A DNA stretch of 13,075 nucleotides from Methanoregula sp. (GTDB taxonomy: Archaea > Halobacteriota > Methanomicrobia > Methanomicrobiales > Methanospirillaceae), in assembly GCA_028705545.1 (NCBI GenBank), contig JAQWDG010000030.1, forward strand, positions 1 through 13,075, written 5' to 3'. The notes below the pieces were generated by a model, which did no database searches, was not told the origin of the DNA, and saw nothing but the letters and a program-made list of their open reading frames with translations. The position numbers and the translations under genes were made by a program. Positions 1 to 6,970 of the stretch are shown here, piece by piece; position 1 is the stretch's first letter, and every line of letters starts with the position of its first letter.

Positions 1-18
1 CGACCGATTCGTGAGTAC

Positions 19-31
19 GGTCAGGGTGACC
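19..31. repeat. 13-bp dyad GGTCAGGGTGACC, copy 1
   Basis: Inverted repeat with arms GGTCA and TGACC around GGG. It is identical to the copy at 180-192 and follows the same pattern as GGTCG-CCC-CGACC at 89-101. The dimer-site look suggests a transcription factor operator, but no known archaeal regulator is recognised from it. Confidence 0.5.
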
Positions 32-88
32 ACCCCTTCTCACCTGAAACTCCAGTGGAAACACATGTCACGGTACTGGAAAAAGAAC

Positions 89-101
89 GGTCGCCCCGAC
101 C
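89..101. repeat. 13-bp dyad GGTCGCCCCGACC
   Basis: Arms GGTCG and CGACC flank a CCC spacer, and AATTTT follows. It has the same geometry as the GGTCAGGGTGACC copies. A shorter relative, GGTC-C-GACC, lies at 118-126 and is followed by AA and a T tract. The hairpin-plus-T arrangement is also compatible with a transcription terminator. Confidence 0.45.
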
Positions 102-179
102 AATTTTGAAAATGATCGGTCCGACCAATTTTTTTGTTGTATGCAAAGTGGGGGGAGGGGGGTGACCGGTTTTTTTAAT

Positions 180-192
180 GGTCAGGGTGACC
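180..192. repeat. 13-bp dyad GGTCAGGGTGACC, copy 2
   Basis: Exact second copy of the dyad at 19-31. It lies about 195 bases before the gap start codon, directly after a T tract (170-176) and an ACCGGT palindrome (165-170). That is further upstream than a classical archaeal operator, which usually sits near the TATA box. Confidence 0.5.
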
Positions 193-354
193 CCTTTGAT
201 AAGATCTAGTCCATACCCGGAGACAAAAAAAAGCGATCACAGACAAGAGCTGTCCGTTGGAGTGTCCACGCGAACAGCCCTGCGTTTCCCCTTACAAAAA
301 TGGCAGGCATCCGGGAAGCAGTGGCAAAAATGCCCGTTCTGCAAAACAGACAAC

Positions 355-370
355 CTTTATCTCGTTATAT
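355..370 (+). promoter_or_regulatory. Possible TATA box of gap (leaderless transcript)
   Basis: The AT-rich stretch CTTTATCTCGTTATAT lies about 18-33 bases before the gap ATG. No purine-rich ribosome site precedes that ATG. Archaeal TATA boxes centre about 26 bases before the transcript start, so transcription would begin at or next to the start codon, giving a leaderless mRNA. The match to the TATA consensus is only moderate. Confidence 0.35.
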
Positions 371-387
371 TCCTACAGATTCGGTAT

Positions 388-1419
388 ATGATCAAGGTTG
401 CCATCAACGGGTACGGTACCATCGGGAAGCGCGTCGCCGATGCGGTTGCAGCCCAGAAGGACATGAAAGTGATCGGCGTCTCAAAGACCCGCCCGAACGC
501 CGAGGCCTTTATCGCAAAACAGCGGGGATATCCCCTCTACATCGCGGATCTCTCAAAGAAGGCGGCGTTTGAGAAAGCGGGCCTTGCGGTTGCCGGTTCG
601 GTCGAGGACATGTGCAAGGCGGCAGACGTGATCGTAGACGCGACGCCCGGGAATGTGGGTGCGACCAACAAGCCGCTCTACGAGAAACTCGGGAAAAAGG
701 CGCTCTGGCAGGGCGGCGAGGCCCACGAGCTCGCCGGGTTCTCCTTCAACTCTTCCTGCAACTTTGCGGACGCCATCGGCCGGCAGTTTGTCCGGGTTGT
801 CTCCTGCAACACCACCGGCCTCTGCCGGATCATCCACGAGATCGACAAGGAATTTGGTGTCGAGCACGTCCACGCGATCATGGTCCGGCGCGGATCGGAT
901 CCCGGCGAGATCAAGAAGGGACCGATTGACGCGGTAGTCCTCGACCCGGTGACGGTCCCGAGCCACCACGGCCCCGATGTCCAGACCGTGCTCCCCCACA
1001 TCTCGATCACCACCATGGCGATGATCGTCCCGACCACGATGATGCACATGCACGCGATCCGGATCACCACCAAAAAAGAAGTGAACCGCGAGAAAGTGAT
1101 CGAACTCATTAACAAGCACCCCCGCCTGGGCCTTGTTAAGAAGACTGCGGGGATCAAGAGCACCGCGGAACTCAAGGAGTTCGCCATGGACCTCGGCCGG
1201 CAGCGGGCAGATCTCTACGAGAACTGCATCTTCGAAGACTCGATCTATGCAAACAAGAACGAGCTCTGTTTCTTCCAGGCCATCCACCAGGAGGCAGATG
1301 TGGTCGTCGAGAACGTGGACGCGATCCGTGCAATGACCGGCCTCGCCAAAGATGCGGCGACCTCAATCAGACTCACCAACGAAGCGCTCCACTTCACCCC
1401 TATCCAGAACAACCATTAA
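388..1419 (+). CDS. gap: Glyceraldehyde-3-phosphate dehydrogenase, archaeal type II
   Basis: This 343-residue cytosolic enzyme interconverts glyceraldehyde 3-phosphate and 1,3-bisphosphoglycerate with NAD(P). In methanogens it mainly serves gluconeogenesis. The N-terminus MIKVAINGYGTIGKR is the Rossmann dinucleotide-binding start (Gly8, Gly10, Gly13). The catalytic cysteine is Cys140 in SCNTTGLCR, the position expected for archaeal GAPDH. MVRRGSDP (165-172) and HHGPD (193-197) are further active-site landmarks. The length matches the family. I chose the ATG at 388 because the Rossmann fold begins there; the open frame continues upstream to 178, but that extension has no family resemblance. 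No Shine-Dalgarno site is seen, so a leaderless mRNA is likely. tyrS follows after 25 bases. Bacterial-type GAPDH is excluded by the motifs. Confidence 0.96.
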   Translation: MIKVAINGYGTIGKRVADAVAAQKDMKVIGVSKTRPNAEAFIAKQRGYPLYIADLSKKAAFEKAGLAVAGSVEDMCKAADVIVDATPGNVGATNKPLYEKLGKKALWQGGEAHELAGFSFNSSCNFADAIGRQFVRVVSCNTTGLCRIIHEIDKEFGVEHVHAIMVRRGSDPGEIKKGPIDAVVLDPVTVPSHHGPDVQTVLPHISITTMAMIVPTTMMHMHAIRITTKKEVNREKVIELINKHPRLGLVKKTAGIKSTAELKEFAMDLGRQRADLYENCIFEDSIYANKNELCFFQAIHQEADVVVENVDAIRAMTGLAKDAATSIRLTNEALHFTPIQNNH

Positions 1420-1444
1420 TTCCCTCAATATCCCATTCTTTTTA

Positions 1445-2386
1445 ATGGACGCATTTGAACGGGTTACCCGGAATACTGTGGAAGTCGTCACCGAAGACGA
1501 GCTCCGCGCTCTCCTGGCAAAACCCACAAAGAAAGTATACGCAGGCTACGAGCCGAGCGGCGAGATCCACCTCGGTCACCTCGTTACCGTTAATAAACTC
1601 GTCGATCTCCAGGCAGCGGGCTTCGAGGTCACGGTCCTTTTGGCCGACCTCCATGCCTTTTTGAACCGGAAAGGGACGCTTGAAAAAGTCGGGGAGCTCG
1701 CCGATTATAACCGCCGCTGCTTTGAGGGACTTGGCCTCAAAAAAGTTAGATATGTCCTCGGTTCCGACCTCCAGCTCAACCGCGATTACGAGCTCCTCGT
1801 CCACCAGCTCTCCCAGCAGATCACCCTTGCCCGGGCAACCCGGAGCATGGACGAGGTCGGCCGGCAGATGGACCACCCGACCGTCTCGCAGATGGTGTAC
1901 CCGATCATGCAGATGGCCGATATCGCCATGCTCGGCGTGGATGCAGCGGTCGGCGGGATCGACCAGCGCAAGATCCACATGCTGGCACGCGAGCACCTCC
2001 CGAACTTTAACTATCCCTCCCCGGTCTGCATCCACACGCCGATCTTAAACGGCCTTGACGGCAAGAAGATGTCCTCCTCGCAGGGCAACTACATCTCGGT
2101 CGCGGACAGCGAGGACGAGATAAGAAAGAAATGCCAGAAGGCATTCTGCCCGCCGGAGATCGCGGAGAACCCGGTCCTCCAGATCTTCCAGCACCACATC
2201 TTCCCCCGCCTTCCGGAGATCACAATAAAGCGACCGGAGAAGTTCGGCGGCGACCGGACGTTTGCCGGGTACACAGAGCTCGAAACCGCGTATGCAAATA
2301 AGGAGATCCACCCGCTCGACCTCAAGAAGGCCTGCGGCGAGGGGCTTGTCGAGATCCTTGCCCCGGTGCGCGACTATATCAGCTGA
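1445..2386 (+). CDS. tyrS: Tyrosyl-tRNA synthetase, archaeal type
   Basis: Class I aminoacyl-tRNA synthetase of 313 residues that charges tRNA-Tyr in the cytosol. The HIGH signature appears as HLGH (42-45) after YEPSG, and KMSSS is intact at 208-212. Tyrosine-pocket residues match the Methanocaldococcus enzyme: Tyr32, Tyr152, Gln156 and Asp159 (in YPIMQMAD), followed by LGVDAAVGGIDQRKIHMLAR. The short C-terminal region is typical of archaeal and eukaryotic TyrRS, which lack the bacterial S4-like domain. The ATG at 1445 gives the expected N-terminus; an in-frame extension to 1352 overlaps the gap coding region and is rejected. The start lies 25 bases after gap, right behind a T-rich stretch, without a clear ribosome site. 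rio1 follows after 44 bases. Confidence 0.96.
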   Translation: MDAFERVTRNTVEVVTEDELRALLAKPTKKVYAGYEPSGEIHLGHLVTVNKLVDLQAAGFEVTVLLADLHAFLNRKGTLEKVGELADYNRRCFEGLGLKKVRYVLGSDLQLNRDYELLVHQLSQQITLARATRSMDEVGRQMDHPTVSQMVYPIMQMADIAMLGVDAAVGGIDQRKIHMLAREHLPNFNYPSPVCIHTPILNGLDGKKMSSSQGNYISVADSEDEIRKKCQKAFCPPEIAENPVLQIFQHHIFPRLPEITIKRPEKFGGDRTFAGYTELETAYANKEIHPLDLKKACGEGLVEILAPVRDYIS

Positions 2387-2430
2387 AATCACGAGAATAC
2401 CAAGTACCAGAACCGTGCGGAAAATCCCCT

Positions 2431-3210
2431 GTGAAGATCGAAAAAGAAGAGGAAACCTTCGATAAGCGGCTCGCCGAGATGGGGATCCGCATCAAGGATG
2501 CGAATACCCTAAAGGTCAGCGAAAACGTCTTTGACGAGGTCACCCTCCTTGCCCTCTACAAGCTCGTCCACAAGAAATGGCTCACCGCGATTGGCGGTTC
2601 TGTCAGTACCGGGAAAGAGGCGAATGTTTTCTTGGGCGAACGGGAAGATGCGGCAGTCGCCATCAAGATCTACCGGATCCAGTCGGCGAATTTTACCACG
2701 ATGAGCTCCTACATCCAGGGAGACCGCCGGTTTACCAATGTCAAGAAATCGAGAAAAGAGCTTGTCTTTGCCTGGACCAAAAAAGAGTTCTCGAACCTTG
2801 CCCGGGCAAAAGAGGCAGGTCTTCCCGTCCCGGAACCGCTTGTCTGGGACCGGAACATTCTCATCATGACATTTCTTGGCGAGAACGAGCGTCCCTACCC
2901 CCAGCTGAGGAATGTGGAGCTGGAAGACCCTTCAGCGGTTTATGCGTCGGTCACCGGCATGATCGATACACTGTACAAAAAGGCCGGGCTCGTGCATGGA
3001 GACTTAAGCGAGTTCAATATATTGTACCATGACCAACCATATCTCATCGATATGGGCCAGTCGGTCACCCGCGACCACCCGCGTGCCCTCCAGTTCCTGA
3101 TGCGGGATATCCGCAACGTGAACCGGTTCTTCAAAAAGAAGGGCTGCGAGGTAAAAACCGAATACGAGATCTTCAACGCGGTGACCGGCCTGAATGTATC
3201 GCAACCATGA
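2431..3210 (+). CDS. rio1: RIO1-family serine protein kinase/ATPase
   Basis: Atypical kinase of 259 residues, the usual size for archaeal Rio1. In archaea and eukaryotes RIO kinases act in late 40S/30S subunit maturation. Visible motifs are the winged-helix-like N-terminus (about 1-50), the P-loop STGKEANV (59-66), the ATP-binding lysine Lys79 in AIKIYR, the catalytic loop HGDLSEFN with Asp191 and Asn196, and the metal-binding aspartate Asp207 in LIDMGQ. GDRRF and TKKEFSNLARAKEAG match the family. All catalytic residues are present. The start is a GTG, giving the typical N-terminal length; the next in-frame ATG (residue 17) would cut into the first helix. The next gene encodes a KH protein, the partner class that sits with Rio1 on pre-ribosomes. 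Confidence 0.93.
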   Translation: MKIEKEEETFDKRLAEMGIRIKDANTLKVSENVFDEVTLLALYKLVHKKWLTAIGGSVSTGKEANVFLGEREDAAVAIKIYRIQSANFTTMSSYIQGDRRFTNVKKSRKELVFAWTKKEFSNLARAKEAGLPVPEPLVWDRNILIMTFLGENERPYPQLRNVELEDPSAVYASVTGMIDTLYKKAGLVHGDLSEFNILYHDQPYLIDMGQSVTRDHPRALQFLMRDIRNVNRFFKKKGCEVKTEYEIFNAVTGLNVSQP

Positions 3211-3293
3211 CAAACTCACGTATCATCTCCACTAATAACGGAATAACCTGCGATACGAATGCCGGGCCAAACAGCCGGAACGGTGATTGAACC

Positions 3294-3839
3294 ATGATAC
3301 AGGAATTAAAGATTGCAACAAGCCGGGTGGGCGTCCTCATCGGGAAGGGTGGGGCGACAAAAAAAGAACTCGAAGCAAAGACCCACACGACGATCTCCAT
3401 CGACAGCAAGGAGGGCCTTGTCAAGGTGGAGGCGGCAGAGGAGAACGCCATCCCGCTCCTGCGGGCCGTAGAGATCGTAAACGCCCTCAATGCCGGTTTC
3501 TCCCCCCAGCGCGCCTTCGAGATGATCGAAGACGAGGATCTCCTCCTCGATATTATCGATCTTTCCCGTGCAGCGGACAACCCCCGGCAGCTTGACCGGC
3601 TCCGGGGCCGGATCATCGGGAAGGACGGCCGGGCCCGCGAGCAGATCGAGAACATGACCGATGTGGATATCTCGGTCTTCGGCCACACCGTCGGCCTGAT
3701 CGGGTACCCCGAGCAGATGAAGGTCGCCCGGGCGGCAATCGATATGCTCATCGAGGGCGTCCCCCACGAAAACGTCTTTGCGTTCCTCGACAAGAAGAAA
3801 AAAGAGGCCAAGCAGGACATGATCAGTTACTACTACTGA
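3294..3839 (+). CDS. Two-KH-domain RNA-binding protein (Dim2/Pno1-like)
   Basis: This 181-residue protein has two KH folds. The first carries the GXXG loop GKGG (17-20) after RVGVLI. The second carries GKDG (109-112) in RGRIIGKDGRAREQIENMT and continues to VGLIGYPEQ. A basic tail follows (KKKKEAK, about 167-173), ending in SYYY. This is the architecture of archaeal homologues of Dim2/Pno1, the factor that binds the 3' end of small-subunit rRNA during maturation. Adjacency to rio1 (83-base gap) supports the same role, since these genes are often neighbours in archaea. The ATG at 3294 places MIQELKIATSRVGVLIGKGG correctly. A T-tract terminator follows 20 bases after the stop, so this is probably the last gene of its transcript. 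Confidence 0.88.
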   Translation: MIQELKIATSRVGVLIGKGGATKKELEAKTHTTISIDSKEGLVKVEAAEENAIPLLRAVEIVNALNAGFSPQRAFEMIEDEDLLLDIIDLSRAADNPRQLDRLRGRIIGKDGRAREQIENMTDVDISVFGHTVGLIGYPEQMKVARAAIDMLIEGVPHENVFAFLDKKKKEAKQDMISYYY

Positions 3840-3850
3840 CCGCTCCTGCA

Positions 3851-3866
3851 CTCCCCCGCTTTTTTT
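3851..3866 (+). terminator. T-tract terminator after the KH gene
   Basis: A C-rich stretch runs into seven T (3860-3866) shortly after the KH gene stop. Archaeal transcription ends at U tracts, often without a hairpin. The 154-base gap before hel308 fits a transcript boundary here. Confidence 0.5.
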
Positions 3867-3993
3867 ATGCAAGCCTGACAGGATTACCTCCCCGTGGACA
3901 CCCTGTCACGGAAGAAAGGGCAAACCTCAATTGCGCCGGGCAACAAACGATCACAGAGCAATTCCCGGGATAAAACTACCGGAGTAACCTTCC

Positions 3994-6162
3994 ATGCAGG
4001 TACAGGATCTTGCAATTCCCGACACCCTCAGGCAGCAGTACCTGGGGCTCGGGATCCGCGAACTCTACCCGCCGCAGGCAGCCTGCGTGGAAAAAGGCCT
4101 TCTTGAAGGAAAGAACCTCCTTGTCGCTATCCCAACCGCAAGCGGCAAGACGCTTATTGCGGAGATGGCAATGCACCGGCACATCGCCGCCGGGGGAAAG
4201 TGCCTCTATATCGTCCCCTTAAAGGCGCTCGCCTCGGAAAAATACGAGGAGTTCGGCAACAAGGGAGTAAAAATCGGCATCTCGACCGGGGACCTCGACC
4301 GGCGCGACGATGCCCTCGGGAAAAACGATATTATCGTTGCGACGAGCGAGAAGGTGGACTCCCTGCTGCGGAACGGCGCCCGCTGGATCCCGGAGATCAC
4401 GCTTGTCGTTGTGGACGAGATCCACTTAATCGACTCCCCGGACCGGGGCCCGACGCTCGAAATGGTGATCGCAAAGATGCGGTCGAGGAATCCCGGCATG
4501 CAGATCATCGGCCTTTCGGCAACGATCGGGAACCCGAAGGTGCTTGCCGGGTGGCTGGACGCGGAACTGGTAACGAGCACGTGGCGGCCGGTGGACCTCC
4601 GGCAGGGAGTCTTCTACGACAACCGGATCCAGTTCGAAGAGGGGACGCGGCCCATAAAGCAGGTCTCGAAAAACTACGACGACCTCAACCTCTGCCTCGA
4701 TACGATCGCAGAGGGCGGGCAATGCCTGGTCTTTGTCTCCTCGCGCCGGAACGCAGAGGCCTTTGCGAAACGGGCAGCATCGGCGATAAAAAGCGAGGAT
4801 GCTGCGTTAGCCGCATACGCCGAACGGCTGCTCGAAGGCACCCCGACCGAGATGGTAAAAACGCTTGCCGCCTGCGTTGCAAAAGGGGCGGCCTTCCACC
4901 ACGCGGGCCTGAGCCGGAAGGAGCGGTCTGTCGTGGAAGAAGCGTTCAGGAAAAACCTGCTGAAGTGCATCTCTTCGACCCCGACACTTGCCGCCGGCCT
5001 CAACCTGCCCGCCCGCCGGGTGATCGTCCGCGACTATCTCCGGTTCTCTGCCGGTGAAGGGATGCAGCCGATCCCGGTGAGCGAATACCGGCAGATGGCA
5101 GGAAGGGCCGGCCGGCCCCGGCTCGATCCGTACGGGGAGGCCGTGCTGATCGCAAAAGAGGCCGAGCAGGTGCCGGAGCTCTTCGAGGTCTATATCGAGG
5201 CCGAAGCCGAGGATGTCCACTCGCGGATCGCAGAACCGACCGCGCTCTACACCCACGTCCTGTCGCTCGTAGCTTCGGGGTTTGCCCGGACCCGCAGCGA
5301 ACTTACCGGGTTCATGAACCGCTCGTTCTACGTCCACGAGCACAAACAGGGCCGGCTCATCCACCGGGCCGTTGATGAGGCGCTCCAGTTCCTGATTACG
5401 GCAGAGATGGTGGTGGAGGTCGGCGAGCATATCGGTGCAACGGAACTGGGATCCCTTGTCTCCCGGATGTACATCGACCCGCGGAGTGCATCTGCCATCG
5501 TCTCGACCCTGCGGGAACAAGAGGATTACGCCGATCTGGGGCTCGTCCAGCTCATCTGTACCACCCCGGATATGCCGACCCTGTACGTAAAGAACGCCGA
5601 TCTCCCGGCGCTCTCCCGGATGCTTGAGGCAAGGGGTGGGGATCTCTGGCTCCCGCCGCCCCTTGACGATGATGAGGCCGAGCCCTACTACCGGGCGGTA
5701 AAGACCGCGATGCTTCTCCTGGACTGGACCGACGAGCTCGCGGAAGAGAAGATCTGCGAGCGCTATGGCGTGGGCCCCGGGGACGTGTACGGGATGGTGG
5801 AGAGCATCAACTGGCTGCTCCACGCAACGAGCCAGCTGGCCCGGATGTTTGTCCCGAAATTTTCCGGACCGATCGCGGAATGCGAGATCTGTATGAAGAA
5901 CGGGATCCGGCGCGAGCTTTTGCCGCTTGTCCGGCTGCGGGGCATCGGGCGGGTCCGTGCCCGGCGGCTCTTCAATAACGGCCTGACCTCACCGGACGAG
6001 ATCCGGAAGCACCCAAAAGAAGATGTCGTAAAGATCCTCGGGCAGGGGGTTGCGGATCAGATTTTTGAACAGGTAATGCCAAGGCACAAAAGTACCGGCC
6101 CGGCCGCTGAGGAAAAAGAGCAGCCGGCCGGCGGCCAGGCAACCCTGTTCCGGTTCGGGTGA
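3994..6162 (+). CDS. hel308: Hel308-type superfamily 2 DNA helicase
   Basis: This 722-residue ATP-dependent 3'-5' DNA helicase acts at stalled replication forks and in recombination repair. Motifs run in order: Q-motif region YPPQ (25-28), Walker A PTASGKT (47-53), STGDLD (97-102), Walker B DEIH (141-144), SAT (175-177), FHHAGLS (301-307), the TLAAGLNLPAR segment (331-341) and motif VI QMAGRAGRPR (367-376). A winged-helix and ratchet region follows, then a helix-hairpin-helix-like segment LVRLRGIGRVRARRLF (645-660). The length fits Hel308 rather than the bulkier Lhr or Ski2 exosome helicases. GGAG at 3981-3984 precedes the ATG by nine bases. The protein ends in a low-complexity linker and QATLFRFG, a possible partner-binding tail. 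Its stop overlaps or nearly touches the Cgi121 start. Confidence 0.94.
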   Translation: MQVQDLAIPDTLRQQYLGLGIRELYPPQAACVEKGLLEGKNLLVAIPTASGKTLIAEMAMHRHIAAGGKCLYIVPLKALASEKYEEFGNKGVKIGISTGDLDRRDDALGKNDIIVATSEKVDSLLRNGARWIPEITLVVVDEIHLIDSPDRGPTLEMVIAKMRSRNPGMQIIGLSATIGNPKVLAGWLDAELVTSTWRPVDLRQGVFYDNRIQFEEGTRPIKQVSKNYDDLNLCLDTIAEGGQCLVFVSSRRNAEAFAKRAASAIKSEDAALAAYAERLLEGTPTEMVKTLAACVAKGAAFHHAGLSRKERSVVEEAFRKNLLKCISSTPTLAAGLNLPARRVIVRDYLRFSAGEGMQPIPVSEYRQMAGRAGRPRLDPYGEAVLIAKEAEQVPELFEVYIEAEAEDVHSRIAEPTALYTHVLSLVASGFARTRSELTGFMNRSFYVHEHKQGRLIHRAVDEALQFLITAEMVVEVGEHIGATELGSLVSRMYIDPRSASAIVSTLREQEDYADLGLVQLICTTPDMPTLYVKNADLPALSRMLEARGGDLWLPPPLDDDEAEPYYRAVKTAMLLLDWTDELAEEKICERYGVGPGDVYGMVESINWLLHATSQLARMFVPKFSGPIAECEICMKNGIRRELLPLVRLRGIGRVRARRLFNNGLTSPDEIRKHPKEDVVKILGQGVADQIFEQVMPRHKSTGPAAEEKEQPAGGQATLFRFG
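6158..6162 (+). promoter_or_regulatory. Ribosome binding site deciding the cgi121 start
   Basis: GGTGA is complementary to the archaeal 16S rRNA 3' end. It sits eight bases before the ATG at 6171 and overlaps the hel308 stop codon. It would be too close to serve the alternative GTG at 6159. Confidence 0.55.
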
Positions 6163-6170
6163 AAGTTACG

Positions 6171-6695
6171 ATGGAAATACAGGAATTTTCTGCAGGGATC
6201 CGGTATGCGACCGTGACCATTCAAGACCGCAAGGCCTTCCTTGCAGCCCTTCATGCGATCTCGGACCGTCACGGAACACATATTGTCTGTTTCGATGCAG
6301 ACAACCTTGCCGGGTGTCAGCATGCAGAAAAAGCCATCCGGTTCGCACGCCGGGCCATAGCGGAAGGGACTGCCATCTCCCATTCGTTCGAGATGGAGGC
6401 CCTCCTCTATGCTGGCGGGACCCGGCAGTGCAGCGCTGCTACCCGGTTCGGCCTCCATGACGGGGAAAACCGGCTGTACGTCTGCTGCTGCCCGGATGTG
6501 CCCGCTGCCTGGCAGGATCTTTTAGCCTGTATGGAGTTTGTCCCGGAACCTGCTGGCGGGCTGACCGCGGAAAAGGCCGCCCGGCTCTGTGCACTTTTCG
6601 GTATTACCCCGGACGAGATCGCTGCAGTCGGGGGAGACGGGAACCTGCCGGAGCTGGTGCTGGAACGGGTGGCGCTGCTGGAAGTCAGCAAATGA
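6171..6695 (+). CDS. cgi121: KEOPS complex subunit Cgi121
   Basis: A 174-residue member of the CGI-121 family. In archaea and eukaryotes this subunit binds Bud32 in KEOPS and recruits tRNA, helping Kae1 make the universal t6A37 modification. The core signature is SFEMEALLYAGGTRQ (72-86), followed by the alpha/beta segment RFGLHDGENRLYVCC. Residues 130-174 form a helical tail containing an LFGITPDEI segment. Two starts are possible: a GTG at 6159 that overlaps the hel308 stop as GTGA, or the ATG at 6171. I favour the ATG because GGTGA (6158-6162) lies eight bases upstream as a ribosome site. Either way translation is coupled to hel308. A T tract follows at 6728. No other KEOPS gene lies in the window. 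Confidence 0.86.
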   Translation: MEIQEFSAGIRYATVTIQDRKAFLAALHAISDRHGTHIVCFDADNLAGCQHAEKAIRFARRAIAEGTAISHSFEMEALLYAGGTRQCSAATRFGLHDGENRLYVCCCPDVPAAWQDLLACMEFVPEPAGGLTAEKAARLCALFGITPDEIAAVGGDGNLPELVLERVALLEVSK

Positions 6696-6727
6696 TTCCC
6701 CGTCAGGACTCTTAAAGAAGTTCGGAC

Positions 6728-6764
6728 TTTTTTTTGGAAATTTTTGTTCTGGAGAGAATTTCCA
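6728..6764 (+). terminator. T tract plus 8-bp hairpin after cgi121
   Basis: Eight T (6728-6735) lie 32 bases past the cgi121 stop and probably end its transcript. They run directly into an inverted repeat with arms TGGAAATT (6735-6742) and AATTTCCA (6757-6764) around a 14-base loop. The T tract precedes the hairpin, which is not the bacterial order, so the hairpin may protect RNA ends or serve another role. Confidence 0.5.
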
Positions 6765-6955
6765 GCTCCGCTGATAATACCGGCCTCATTACTCCAAACC
6801 TGCTTCCAATGGGTGTGTATGCAATAGTACCGATCATTTACCCCTACCGGGAAAAGGAGGGTCCGGGTTTCGCGGAGATTCCCTGTGTATTGACTGGAAA
6901 AAGTGAAATGAATAGGTAAAACCGGAAGCACCCGAACCATTGCAGGAGACGGGAA

Positions 6956-6970
6956 GATTTTTTTAAAATC
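6956..6970 (-). terminator. Inverted repeat directly after the moaB-like stop
   Basis: A perfect inverted repeat has arms GATTTT (6956-6961) and AAAATC (6965-6970) around TTT. It starts at the base next to the minus-strand stop codon at 6971-6973. It provides a T tract mainly on the + strand and a TTTT run on the minus strand. It may separate the two converging transcripts. Confidence 0.4.

Larger units (their letters stand above)
1..387. other. Intergenic region upstream of gap, rich in GGTC/GACC dyads
   Basis: No convincing gene is visible here. An open frame does run into gap from 178, but its residues look random and lack an upstream ribosome site. The left 200 bases are filled with short dyads of GGTC/GACC type (19-31, 89-101, 118-126, 180-192; a shorter GGTGACC at 161-167), a 12-base direct repeat CCGACCAATTTT (96-107 and 121-132), and T tracts at 129-135 and 170-176. 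These could be operator sites, tandem terminators of a gene lying left of the window, or both. Bases 193-350 show nothing I can name. Confidence 0.6.

Noticed and set aside
178..387. In-frame 70-codon extension of gap, with a CPFC zinc-like pair
   Set aside because: The Rossmann fold of GAPDH starts exactly at 388. The extension overlaps dyad repeats and a promoter-like stretch, and a single CPFC pair is easily a chance hit.
553..1287. 244-residue minus-strand open frame opposite gap
   Set aside because: It is antisense to a gene with full GAPDH motifs; long shadows are expected in GC-rich coding DNA.
1352..1444. In-frame extension of tyrS
   Set aside because: It overlaps the gap coding region and adds residues unlike any TyrRS N-terminus; the ATG at 1445 gives the normal length.
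3173..3820. 215-residue minus-strand open frame
   Set aside because: It is the antisense shadow of the KH gene, serine- and arginine-rich without family features; the + strand protein has clear KH motifs.
3894..4106. Small + strand open frame before hel308
   Set aside because: It overlaps the hel308 start in another frame, has low-information composition and no ribosome site.
6734..6919. 61-residue open frame after cgi121
   Set aside because: It lies within the T tract and hairpin region, has no ribosome site, and its sequence shows no motif or neighbour support.
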